In this document: positions 1 through 10,618 of the stretch, in pieces
Layout of the letters: the number at the start of each line of letters is the position of its first letter
Position numbering within the stretch: the stretch's first letter is position 1
Assembly: GCA_964247055.1 (NCBI GenBank)
Contig: OZ176050.1
Location: 9,362,001-9,426,000, forward strand
Direction: 5' to 3'
Origin: Paragordius varius
Taxonomy: Eukaryota > Nematomorpha
Length of the DNA: 64,000 bases
Made by a program: the position numbers and the translations under genes
Notes under the pieces: model-generated
What the model was told of the DNA's origin: nothing
Database searches by the model: none
The model's input: only the letters and a program-made list of their open reading frames with translations

Positions 1-1613
1 ATTAGCATGGATTATTATTTATTTCCCTTGACTGTATTTAAAATTATAAGTTTATAAATGTCACAAAGGTAGGCTAATAAAACCCACCATTCGTCACTAT
101 TAATTTCCTCGTCAAACTTTCTGTTATCATTTATAAATAATATTTCATGTCTTAAAACAAAAAATCTATCATCTCACAGTGGTATAATATAATCAAACTC
201 ATTGTGGATATCTTTCAGAGGGTTTTTGAATTTACGGCGGTACAATCTCTGCCCCTGTGGTTTACTATATCCACAACCCTTTTAAATTACTGAGAATTGA
301 GTATTCATTTTTACACTCGAAACCAGGTTTTGCTTATAAATAAAGCAGTGAAATGATCAAATATTTTGCAAATTATATTTGTTTCTCAAAAGAGGAATAA
401 ATCCTTTGTTTCCAATCATAGAGGGACAGCCATCTGTGCAGATCGAAACCAATTTTTTCATAGATATACCATTATTATCGAAAAAAGTGCTAATTATTCG
501 AGAAAATCACTCTCTTTCGTGGTATTATATATTGGTAAAAATAAAAAATATTCCCCGTTGATAATGTTGTCGTTGCAAAATCTTAAAAGAGCGCACACTG
601 TGGAGCTGAACTAATATCAGTGCTCAATCAATAGCAATACTAAAATATTTGCAGTTTTTCAGAGCCAATAAAAATATTTAGATAATGCGTCGATCACATG
701 TTGAATCAGAAAGTTGAAGTATTTTATTTTGCCTCATGATTAGATCTTACTATGGAATTTATCAAATAAAAAAGTGCAACCATTTATTAGACATTCTTTT
801 ATTAGTTGACAGTAAACGGTTTCATATTTTTTCCTAAAATATAGCAAATTTCATACGAAGTTAATGTTACACTTGGGAGAAAGCTATGGACATAATAGTT
901 TTTTCTTCCTGGTATATTCCTTAATCTTTTATTCGTTTCCCTCATGATTTTCTGGTTTGTGAGAATGCTGGATTGTAAAATGTCTTTCAATATTGTATTT
1001 TAATTATTTTGTCCTTACATATGAGGCAGGTGACATTTTTATTTAAAACGACAAATTCTTGCCATTCTCTTTTTAAAAGGAGCGATTTTCATCGAATAAT
1101 TTACGTTTTTCAGCATTAGGTGTCATCCTTTGAATTTATGTTTAAATATTGTGTAAATTTGTTTCAAAAAAATGGGAATATAATTTGATTTATGCAATAA
1201 AAAAACAGATTAAAATTTAATGATGTGATTTATATAAAATGATGCAGGATAGCAATGAAAAGAATAAGTGTATGCAAGTTTGGGTGAAAGGATTGCTTAA
1301 ATACAAAAAAGGAATGCAATAATTTTAAAATAGAAAAGAAAATAGAATGCAGAAACAAAAACAACGTGTTCCAAAATTTTGAAATCATTTTAATGTAGGG
1401 AAATTTTCCTACATTTCAAATTGGGTAAAAATGAAAATACCAAGTAAATCTAAATAAAATAAATTAATATTAAACTAAGCGAAAATCCGATTATGTGTAT
1501 TTTAATATTTCGTCAATAAAAAAAATAATTTAAGTATCAATATGGTCATAGGACAATTTTAAAGCACTCTTAGGGCCGCATGCGGCCCGCGGGCCGCGGT
1601 TTGAGTATCACTG
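1..1613 (-). mobile_element. hAT transposon relic (ZBED5/FAM200-like), cut by window edge
   Basis: Read on the minus strand, degraded but recognisable pieces of a ZBED5/FAM200-type hAT transposase appear in order. A BED-like start with FVVLNKNVTCLIC lies near 1060-1090, TDGCPSMIGNKG near 410-440, and RHEI..FINDNRKFDEEI followed by WWVLLAYLCDIYK near 60-165. The terminus is at 1609-1613: read outward it begins CAGTGATACTCAAACCGCGG, followed by alternating GGCCC/GGGCC blocks typical of hAT ends. Stops and frame changes are frequent, so it cannot code for a working enzyme. The other end lies left of the window. The family call rests on remembered protein motifs and is fairly secure; the subfamily is less so. 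Confidence 0.75.
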
Positions 1614-1757
1614 GGTTATACTGTTTACTTTTTTTTTTGGTTTTACATTTGAAATATAAATAAATAATGATAATGTAAATGATAAATATATATTATATAT
1701 ATAATATACAATAAATAATAATACAAAATAAAATGTTTTATTCAATATTTACAGAAA

Positions 1758-3718
1758 ATGGACAGTTGGGAAAAAGATCAGGCTAGGCTGCTGAAGATTG
1801 TTGAGGAAATGAATAGTGGATCAAGCAACAGTTGACAGTGCTGAAAATAACAATTCGGATAGTGAAGATGATGAATCAACTACAGATGAGGAATATGAAG
1901 CACCAGAAGAACCAGAAAATGATGAGACATGGCATACCAATACAACATCTATAAGAAACTTTTCTTTTGATGCAGATGCCGCTGGGATTTTTTTGGATAT
2001 AGAAGAAAATGTTTCTCCAATTCAGGTTTTTGAAAAAATATGGGATGACCAAGTAATGGAAATGATTATAAAATCTACGAATGATTACGGCATAAAACTT
2101 TGCAATCAAGCACGGCCACATACAAGGCATAGTAGAAAGGCAAATTTCAAAAATACTGATATGATCGAAATGAGAAAGTTTTTAGGTTTGTGTTTGCTTC
2201 AGTCCCAGCTAAAATTCTCCAGCATTAGAAAACTCTTTTCCATTGATGCATTACATCACCACCCAGCATTTCCGTCACAAATGTCTGGAAGGAGGTTTGA
2301 GCAAATATTGAGGTGTTTTTGTGTTGAGGAAGAAAATTCAAACGACCCTTTGAGGAAAATAAAAATATTTCTTGATTTGCTCATCAAAAGTTTGCGAATG
2401 CATATGCACCAAATGAAGCATTATCATTAGATGAATCGTTGTTATTATTTCGAGGAAGGCTTTATTTTCGCACGTACATGAAAGGCAAAAAGGCAAAATA
2501 CGGAATTAAATTCTATGAACTTTGTTAAGCCCAAGGTTACGTTTTGAATATAGAAGTATACAAAGGCCATCGAGAAAACGATGAAAACATGACAACTATT
2601 GAAAGTCTTGTGATGCGATTGATGCAGTCATACTTAAACAAAGGCCATCATTTGTTCATGGAGAATTATTACAACAGTCTACCATTGTCTAACAAATTAC
2701 TTAGCAAAAAGACACATGTGACAGGAACTCTTCGTGTAAATAGGAAGGGTCTGCCACAAGAAATAACACGTCGTAAGCTTAGAAAAGGAGAACATGTATG
2801 GCGACGCCAAAATCAGACTTATGTGTCCAAATGGAAAGATAAACGGGATGTGCTATGTCTAACAACAGCTTACCACCCAAGCATGATAAACACAGCTAAC
2901 CGGCGACAACAGGAAAAGAGAAAACCAATTGAAATAGTGAATTATAATCAGAATATGTCAGGTGTAGACAGAGCAGATCAGATGATGTCCTATTATTCCT
3001 GTCCACGGAAAACAATTAGATGGTATAAAAAGGTAATCTTTCATCTACTGGATGTAGCAGTATGGAATTCTTTCTACATCTTTAAAGAAAAGACAGGTTC
3101 TCAAATGAAGTATATAGAGTACAGGGAAGCAATCATACGATCTCTAACTGGTATAGATAATAAACGGGATGGAAGAACTTTGGTTTAATTTAAACGTGCA
3201 CAAATCCAAACCAATGAAATCAACAACAATGGAACACAGCATTTTCCTGAGAAAATTTCACCTCCAGAAAATTATCAGCGAAAAACATATTTTCAGCGTT
3301 GTAAACAATGTTATAAACAGGGAATAAGGAAGGAAACATCATAATGCTGCAAGAATTGCATGTCAAAACCTGCACTGTGTCCTGCACCATGCTTTGAAAC
3401 ATGGCATACCGAAAATAATGTATAATAATTATAAAATTATAATAAATTTTTTTGTCATTTATTTATTTTTGTTTGATTAAGAACTAACATTTCGTGTAAA
3501 ACTCCGAAAAATACTTTGTTGCATACAAAAATTGCTATAGAATCCGCTGGCGCCATGACGGTTATAGCCGCAACCTAATTAAAGGTACTAATTTAATCAA
3601 AATTAAGTTTATTTAAGCAGAAAGAGTAAAACTATACTTCTAACATTCTAAAAATCACAAAAACATATAGTGTCAATTTTCGAACTTCGCTTGTTACTAC
3701 TGTCCGTCAACGTGTTAA
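1758..3718 (+). mobile_element. piggyBac (PGBD4-like) transposase, broken copy
   Basis: The reading starts near 1758 (MDSWEKDQARLLKIVEEMN), just after an acceptor-like tttacag, and continues in 1816-2430 after a frame change. It then shifts to frame 3 near 2385 (YAPNEALSLDES) and runs to 3188. In-frame stops occur at about 2526, 3186 and 3342. The DDE_Tnp_1_7 core is clear: the first acid is in LSLDES and the third in GVDRADQMMSYY. The second, usually D in MDNYYNS, is E here (MENYYNSLPL). A cysteine-rich C-terminal finger (RCKQCYKQG, then CCKNCMSKPALCPAPC) is encoded at about 3286-3405. The right end reads GTCCGTCAACGTG followed by TTAA at 3715-3718, the family's usual target site. I found no matching left terminus, so the 5' end is lost or displaced by the neighbouring hAT. 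Confidence 0.88.
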
Positions 3719-4329
3719 ATACCTATTTTTTAAAATAAATTTTAAAATTTTAAAATCTGGCCCCCCTTCAACTATGGCCCCCGGTAAGGCTCTGGTTATT
3801 GCGATTATAAATATTAACGCGCTAGATACAAGGACTTAGGCAGATCCAATTGCAATTTAGCAAGAGTAAAACTAATGCATCGATTCATATATTTGGTATT
3901 AGGGATTATAATTTTTTTTGGTGCGGTCCCCGGAAGTATTTATAAATCGCATCATCAAATCAAGAGAAAAAACCTTGCATAATAAAATATTTGAAATTAA
4001 TATACTTGCCCATAAATAGGAAAATTGATATTTAAAATATATTAGCCCTTTATGAACATATCTCTTATGATTTTAAATTTTGACTAAATAAACTTAAGTT
4101 CGAGGAATTTGTTTGGTTGTAGTTTTTCTTTATTAAAAATGAACATTGAAAAGGCAAATTTACAGATTAAAACATATTAGTATTTACAAAAATGTACAAT
4201 ATTTTTATCGCTTAATATTATTGCAAAATGTTGGACTATTTTACGACAAACATTTCAATGTGATGGCCCAGAGGTTCCACATTTTTATCAAAAAAGTTTA
4301 TTCTTTTTTTTATTATGCGCCTATTAATA
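3719..4329. other. Intergenic gap upstream of PHM
   Basis: No gene is visible. A short C/G-rich patch at about 3759-3800 (ggcccccc and ggcccccgg) stands out from AT-rich DNA and may be a transposon scrap. The open frame covering 4146-4385 overlaps the first PHM exon in another phase and has no independent support. Confidence 0.5.
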
Positions 4330-7300
4330 ATGAAAACTTTTTTATCAATTTGGATAATTTTAATTTTAAAAGTTGTGTACTGTGATATATTCCATATAAC
4401 AATGCCGGGAATCGAAGCGAAAAAGGTATTGAGTAAATTTAATAGAAAATAAAATTATTTTTTAAACGAAATAAATTATAATTTAGCATGAGGATGCCTA
4501 TTACTGCACAAGTAAAAAATTACCGCTTCAACCATTGAATGGGAGCTTATGGAAAACTGCATATATAAGTATTTTTCTGCCCTAAATTAAATTTAGCCCA
4601 ATTTTCAGCGATAATAAATACAAGCTTGCCACATCACCTATTGGTTTATGGTTGTGCAAAACCGTATGTTTCCTATTCATACTGGTAACTTTTTTGATTT
4701 AATGAATTTTGTATTTTTCTGTCACAATATCATATCATAAAATTATTTTATATTACTTAAAGGTTTTCGATTAGTCAAAAGAGTAACGAGAGCTATCATT
4801 GGCCATTTCGGTATATTAATTGGCTAAAAGGGAATTTAATTTACATATCTGTTGGTATGTATTAGATTATTATCATAATTATTTAAATAAAATTATTGTT
4901 AACATGATATTTATAGTGTAGAGGCGCCACTGTATTTTCTCTCCACTTTTTCTTTAAAATATAACTAATATAAACTAAAAATCTATATGGCAACAGCCAT
5001 GCAAATTGAAGTCGTAGCCAATTAAAATACAAAAATAGCCATAATTGCTTTCTGTCATAATCGTTGGACTATTTATGAATACAGATAGTCATAGTTATAT
5101 CAAATTTACAGTTGCTTTATTCCGTATTACGTGGTCTACATTGTTCAAAAAATGTGAATTGGTTATTTTCATAAGCGGACACATTCACAAGTGCAATCGG
5201 ACCTAACCTTATATGTCCGTATAAGATGAAATGAACAGTTTTCTGCTTACAAAAGACTATTTAGTTAGCCTATAATCCAAATTCATTTTAATTGAATTCT
5301 AAACATAATATAAATCAAAAGGATTAGAAATTGTGACGTATATTATCACTATTATTAATATGATAGTAATCAGAGATAAGCGGCGTCTACGGTTAAATGA
5401 ATTTCATAATATATGAATTTGCACTCAGAAGCTAAAATCTACTATCAAATTTATCAATTCAATTATTCGGTCACATATAGAAGACGATGGAGAAAACTTA
5501 TATAAAATCGGAACATCAATTAATTAATTAACACCAAACTTAAACATACAAAATTATTATATACGGTGATCCGTAAATTGAAAAAATTGATAAAAATGTT
5601 CGGAAAATTGTTGATAAAGAATAATTAAAACAAATAATCAGCTACTCCAAAGATTTGGCTAAAATCTGAGCTAATTAATTACAGATTTGCACTATAATTT
5701 TCACTCATCAATAAGCAATATATTTTAAATCTTATTTCAATATAGGATTTCGTTTTATTATATTTTAGTTAAGTCATATATTGTAAAAATATTTACTAAC
5801 ATATAAATTTAGTTTGTTGTTTAGATATTCATTTTCATATAAGAACTTTGATAACGTACCATCCATACTTCCAAAATTTATCATAAAATAGGCGTTGTAG
5901 TCAAGTGTGCCGCGGACCTAAACAAATCTTATATGCTTGGGGCAAAAATTCTACACCTTTAATTTTTCCAAAAAGTATACCATTTACAATCAAATTCACC
6001 CTTGAACAATTCAAATTCACCCTAAAATAAATTGTGAAATTTCGGTCTAATACAACTCATCATTAAAATTAAATATATTTTTATGGCAACGTTTATTATT
6101 TTGACAGTATTATTTTGATACAAAATTTCTTTTTTTAAAAATATAAAAAAATATAGGTAATATTTAATCTAAAAAAACACATGATTTATTTCAGGGTGAA
6201 TTTGAACTGTAAATGGTATATATGATATATAGTTATGTTTATTTCCTTATTCACCTTATTGTAAATTATTAAATTTTGGATTAGATGTTGGTTGGAAGGT
6301 TGGTGCTTTCACACCGATCAAATTCCTTGTTCTGCAAATACATTATTTAGAATCTACGAAGCCAGGTTAATTCATTGAAAATCCTTCTTTTCATTTATTT
6401 TGTCCGCGATGACATCTTGTGGTAGTTTTATATACCAGAGCTCAATCTTGTAAATAAACCACTGTTTTAAAAGTCATTTCTGTTAAAATTTAATAATCAA
6501 ACATTGTTATCCTGTATTAGTTATGTAAGCTTATAGTTTTTACAATTTTATAAAGTGTCTAAAATTGGGACAGCTCCAAAATGCGATTAAAATAAACAGC
6601 TAATTTTAAAATCAATAAATATCAAGTTTTGCTGGTAAAAATGCATTCTGAAAGCTTACTAAATTAATTATTTACATTTTCTAACCATAATAAACATTTA
6701 TTTGCCTTTTCTATTAGTGATTTGGAAAGAAATATAGAAATGGCGGCAAAAAAGTTTGAGATGAGTGGTTTCTTACAATCCACTTTTTTTAAAAAAATAT
6801 GAACCATACGCCTTAGAAAGATATTTTTAAATTTTTAATACCTTAAATACCTTTTAAGATATTCACATTAAAAAGTCTTGAAGTGGTAAACAAATTTTTA
6901 CTATATAATTTTTAGTAATTTTTTATGGTTTACAGGAAATAAAGATTTTAGTGGTGTTGAAGTAAGTTACCAATTTACTCGAAGGTATGATGCAGGAATG
7001 TATGTGTTTTTTACCAATTCTCACACAATTCCACCAAAGAAAAATGGTTAAAATTTTTTGTTCGTTTTCCTATGTAGTACAAAAAAATACAAGTTTTAAT
7101 AAAATTTTGTATTTTAGCCTACCATATTGATTTGATGTGCCCATACAACGGACCCACATTGCATCCATTTGGGTTTAGAGTTCACGCGCACGCATATGGT
7201 AAAATTTTTAAATAGCTTCTAAAATTTAAAATAATGAGATTAATTTTTAATCCATATGTTCGTAATTTAGTAGATGTGCATTTATAAAATATAAAATAAC

Positions 7301-9194
7301 CAAGATTCGATTATATCAAGTGTCGGCAAACTTTTTGGGAATTGTCTTAGTATAACTTTCAAAATCCTTCTAAATCAAAAACGTGTATAAATGTTATTAA
7401 ATAAATTTAGAAAAAAATAATTTATACATGCTACAATGTTTTGAAAAAGTTTAAAATTTTTACACATTATACCTTTTGGGTAAGTTATTTATCCCAGCGA
7501 TCTTAAATATAAATATCAAAGTGATAGGTCAAATCAAGTAATCTGGGTGTCTAATAGCCCTATACACAGAAAAAGTTATTTTTATATAAGTAAAATTTTA
7601 ATAAAATCCATCTGAAACTTTTAGCCGCCAAATACTTCTATGGATTTTTTGTTATATCATTGAAACGAGGTAAAAGAAAATCAAGAGATAAATTACCTTG
7701 TTATAGGAATATATTTAAAGTGTCTGATATAAGAATAGTATTAGTTGAATAATAAATAGATAATTATCAACCATATATTTTTTTAATTTTGCATAGGTCG
7801 TGCAATTTCTGCATACGTTTTAAGACCTGGTAATGCAACTAATTTATTGAACTCAAAATCGATTTATCCGAAACGGACATTATTGGGAACTGCTAATCCT
7901 CAGTGGCCGCAATCCTTTTATCCAACGTCAAGAAATATTACGATTGAGGATGGTGACATATTGGTATGTAAATTAATATAACATGATCGATTATCTCAGT
8001 TTGTTAATAATTCCAATTAAAATAAACTGTAAAAATTATTTGATTTTATTACATTCTAGCCAAATTTATGATTTAAATTACGAGTTTTTAAGTGTGCGGC
8101 TTATTCTACAGATTTAGTATTATTGTTTCATATTTAATTTTAGTAGTATCTTTTCCAAGGGAAATATATTTTTTTATTGAATCAAACGTAATTGATTGAA
8201 AACCCATAATTAAATGTTTTCCAAGCATTTAAAAATAAAAAATTGGCCCATTTATATCTTTTATGGGCAAAAATCAATGTAAAACCGACCCGAATTTCGG
8301 AAATATAACCAGAATTATATAATAATTTTAAGTGTGGATGTAAAAACCACATAAGTAAACTTATACTAATTAGAAATGAAAATATTTGTAGAATATAATG
8401 CCTGTAAAATTATTTTAATAATATGCTCAACTGAGTAAAATTAGACAACAATCCCAAGTTTGATTACCGAAAAAATTAATAAAATTAAATAGCTAATCGA
8501 ATTATATGTTAATTATATATTATAACTAGTCTGCATGATACGCTTTAGGTTGCACGATGCACTTATGACACTAGCAAGATAAACCATTCCATCCAAATAG
8601 GGTATATATCTAAACATTTAAAGTTAACCCATAAAAATCACATAATGTTTCACAAATTATCTACGGTCAGCTTAAAAAGGCAGGTTCAGAAAGGAAAAAG
8701 GGTAATTTGGTAATTGATTTTATAATCACATATTGCGATAACTAAAATATTTAATTTATAAGAAAGATTTACAGTATTTTGGTATCTAACTAAATATGAA
8801 AAATATAAAACATAAATTTTATATATTTCCCACATAAATGCAAAACAAATGATAAAATTTAAATATATTTATTTTATTGCAATGGAGTTGAATCGATCCC
8901 GAACAACCATTTTTATAAAAGCGTTTAAATAGACATTTTTCTGACACAGTATAATTTATTGGAATCTTTTTACTATAAAATTGTGAAATTATTCATATAT
9001 ATATATATAATTAATTATATTTAAATACTCTAATATTTAGGAGCACACATCATGATGAAATGTGCAATTTTTATTTACTTTACTATGAAACCGTTTCCAG
9101 TAACAAGGCTCACAAGGGCTCCCAAAATTGTAAACAAGAAATAAGCACTTCAAATAATTCTATTAATTTACCCTTCAAAAGTTTTGGTGTCTAG
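4330..9194 (+). CDS. Phm: Peptidylglycine alpha-hydroxylating monooxygenase (PHM), single-domain, complete
   Basis: PHM hydroxylates the alpha carbon of C-terminal glycine in neuropeptide precursors, the first step of peptide amidation, inside secretory granules. Ten exons join in phase: 4330-4425, 4487-4568, 4609-4663, 5892-5974, 6285-6365, 6936-7046, 7118-7198, 7797-7963, 8549-8601 and 9041-9194, giving 320 residues. Residues 1-18 (MKTFLSIWIILILKVVYC) look like a signal peptide. All copper ligands are visible: H68/H69 (LPHHLLVYGC), H125 (VLQIHYL), H192/H194 (FRVHAHAYG) and M277 (HHDEMCNFY), corresponding to rat H107/H108/H172/H242/H244/M314. The protein stops about 40 residues after M277 with no transmembrane segment and no lyase (PAL) domain, so PAL must be a separate gene, as in Drosophila. 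The length matches the PHM catalytic core. Introns 1 and 2 are 61 and 40 nt; intron 4 (310 nt) contains a MITE. Confidence 0.95.
4770..4930 (+). repeat. Degenerate dispersed repeat, copy 1 (PHM intron 3)
   Basis: The stretch around TATCATTGGCCAT, TTAATTTACATATCTG and TTGGTATGTAT is matched with gaps by the reverse complement of 13200-13350. Both copies share the order AGTAACG, TATCATTGGCCAT, GGC-AAAA, AATTTACAT, CTGTTGGTATGTAT, GTA-A-GGCGC. I see no coding sequence or defined ends, so the class is unknown. Confidence 0.5.
5171..5224. repeat. Short imperfect inverted repeat (GCGGACA / TGTCCG)
   Basis: The arms ATAAGCGGACACAT (5171-5184) and ATATGTCCGTATAA (5211-5224) pair at 10 of 14 positions and lie in PHM intron 3. 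It resembles a worn end of a small DNA element, but no TSD is evident. Confidence 0.3.
5980..6216 (+). mobile_element. MITE copy 1, TA-flanked, in PHM intron 4
   Basis: The element starts CCATTTACA and ends TGTAAATGG, with TA directly outside both ends (5978-5979 and 6217-6218), suggesting a Tc1/mariner-type TA target. Each arm continues with units such as TTCAAATTCACCCTTGAACA and ends inside at CACCCTAAAATAAATT on the left or its complement on the right. The centre is AT-rich and non-coding. Copies at 57544-57838 and 60060-60338 share ends and arms. The insertion begins five bases after PHM exon 4 ends, so it forms almost the whole 5' part of intron 4. Confidence 0.82.
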
Positions 9195-9206
9195 AAGTTT
9201 TTTATA

Positions 9207-9212
9207 AATAAA
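9207..9212 (+). terminator. Poly(A) signal AATAAA for PHM
   Basis: AATAAA lies 13 bases after the PHM stop codon (TAG, 9192-9194), and more AATAAA copies follow to about 9235. This is the likely 3' end signal, although AATAAA is common by chance in this DNA. Confidence 0.5.
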
Positions 9213-10618
9213 TATGTAATAAAATAACCAATAAAATAACCGAAGCTATGGACTTGTAAAACGTGCACATATATGAATCATAGTGCTTCAAATTTTTGGC
9301 TCCCTCTCTCCAAATTTTGGTAGACCTAAATAAATAGATATGCGATTATTTTTCAATGCAAAAATTTGATCAAAGTCATATAAGAGATATTAAAATGCCC
9401 TAAATTAATTATTGATTGGTTGTTAGATGATACATCACTCCTTAAATTTTATTATGTTTTCAATAATATGAGTAATTATTTGGTGTATTGATAAACGACC
9501 GTTATCGATTTTGTGAAACATAATATAAATAAATATGAGGCAAAATGTTCAAAAATATAATATAGTTTTACTTAAACTTTTGCATATGATCAAATTTTAA
9601 TTATTTAAGATAATGTTTTATTCATGTAAATGTTCTCACTCAAAAATATAACCATTTAATTAAAATAAGATTTGACACGGTATCAATGTAAGTTAAGTTC
9701 AGTTTTGCCCTACTACGTTTAAAAGTAATGGTTGAAAAAAAACCTAATTTTAAGCATGATTTCAAAAAACGGAGAGGCTTATACAGTTTCAATAATGGAT
9801 TTAATTATTTTTGCGATGCGTCGAATGTGACTAAGAGTTTTTTTCAATTAGCCCCTCATTTCGGCCCAATTCTTAAAATAAGGTCTTCGATTAATTATTA
9901 GCTTTCGATAAATTTTCCACAAGTGGAATCCACAAAAGGATAGGTAAACAATTATCGCTTTCAATTATTTGTTAAAAGCCATTTTTGTGCAGCTCGTTCA
10001 CCCGCCCTCCCCCAATGGAATTATTGATCAAATATTGGTTTTAACAATTTTCTGAAAACGTGTAGACCGATTAAAAATAATATATTTCTTTGTTTAAAAA
10101 TTTGGCTAAAAAGCTTTTTAATACTTGAATTATGTTCACATGCCCTTCAATACGAATTTGGGGTCGTTGATGACACCAGGCCTTACAAAATAAAATATAA
10201 AATATGGAATGTATATTGATTTGATTACAAAAGTGGGCACATTTATAACATAATACCAAAATAATTCAAAAGGAATTGTTAATTAATTATATGCGTTATC
10301 ATAAAAAAAAATTGGACAGCGCTTGAGTGAGTGAGTCAAAATAAAAAATATTGTTATTTAACTGTTTTTTGTCTGCTAAATGTAATCAATAAAATTTTAC
10401 AATAATTTTTAGTAATAGAAAGTACCCGATATTTTCAAAAAAATATTGAAATAAATAAGCATCGAAAAAGTTTGATATTGAACTTTTTTCCACAATCTCT
10501 ATCTAAATATTTTAGCTCATTTAAATTATTTTTATTGTAGTAGAAATATAAATTTAAATTGTGACTGCCCACTTCAATTGTTTTTTTAAATAGTATCAAT
10601 TTAAAGTCGGGGTATCAG
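9213..10618. other. Intergenic gap downstream of PHM
   Basis: AT-rich sequence without an identifiable gene or well-bounded repeat. The short open frame at 10071-10259 (-) has no recognisable motif and is of a length expected by chance. Confidence 0.5.

Noticed and set aside
366-614. 82-codon open frame near the left edge
   Set aside because: It is antisense to the hAT transposase relic (the TDGCPSMIGNKG region) and is only its shadow.
4146-4385. 79-codon open frame upstream of PHM
   Set aside because: It overlaps PHM exon 1 in another phase, and only the PHM frame continues through matched splice sites into conserved exons.
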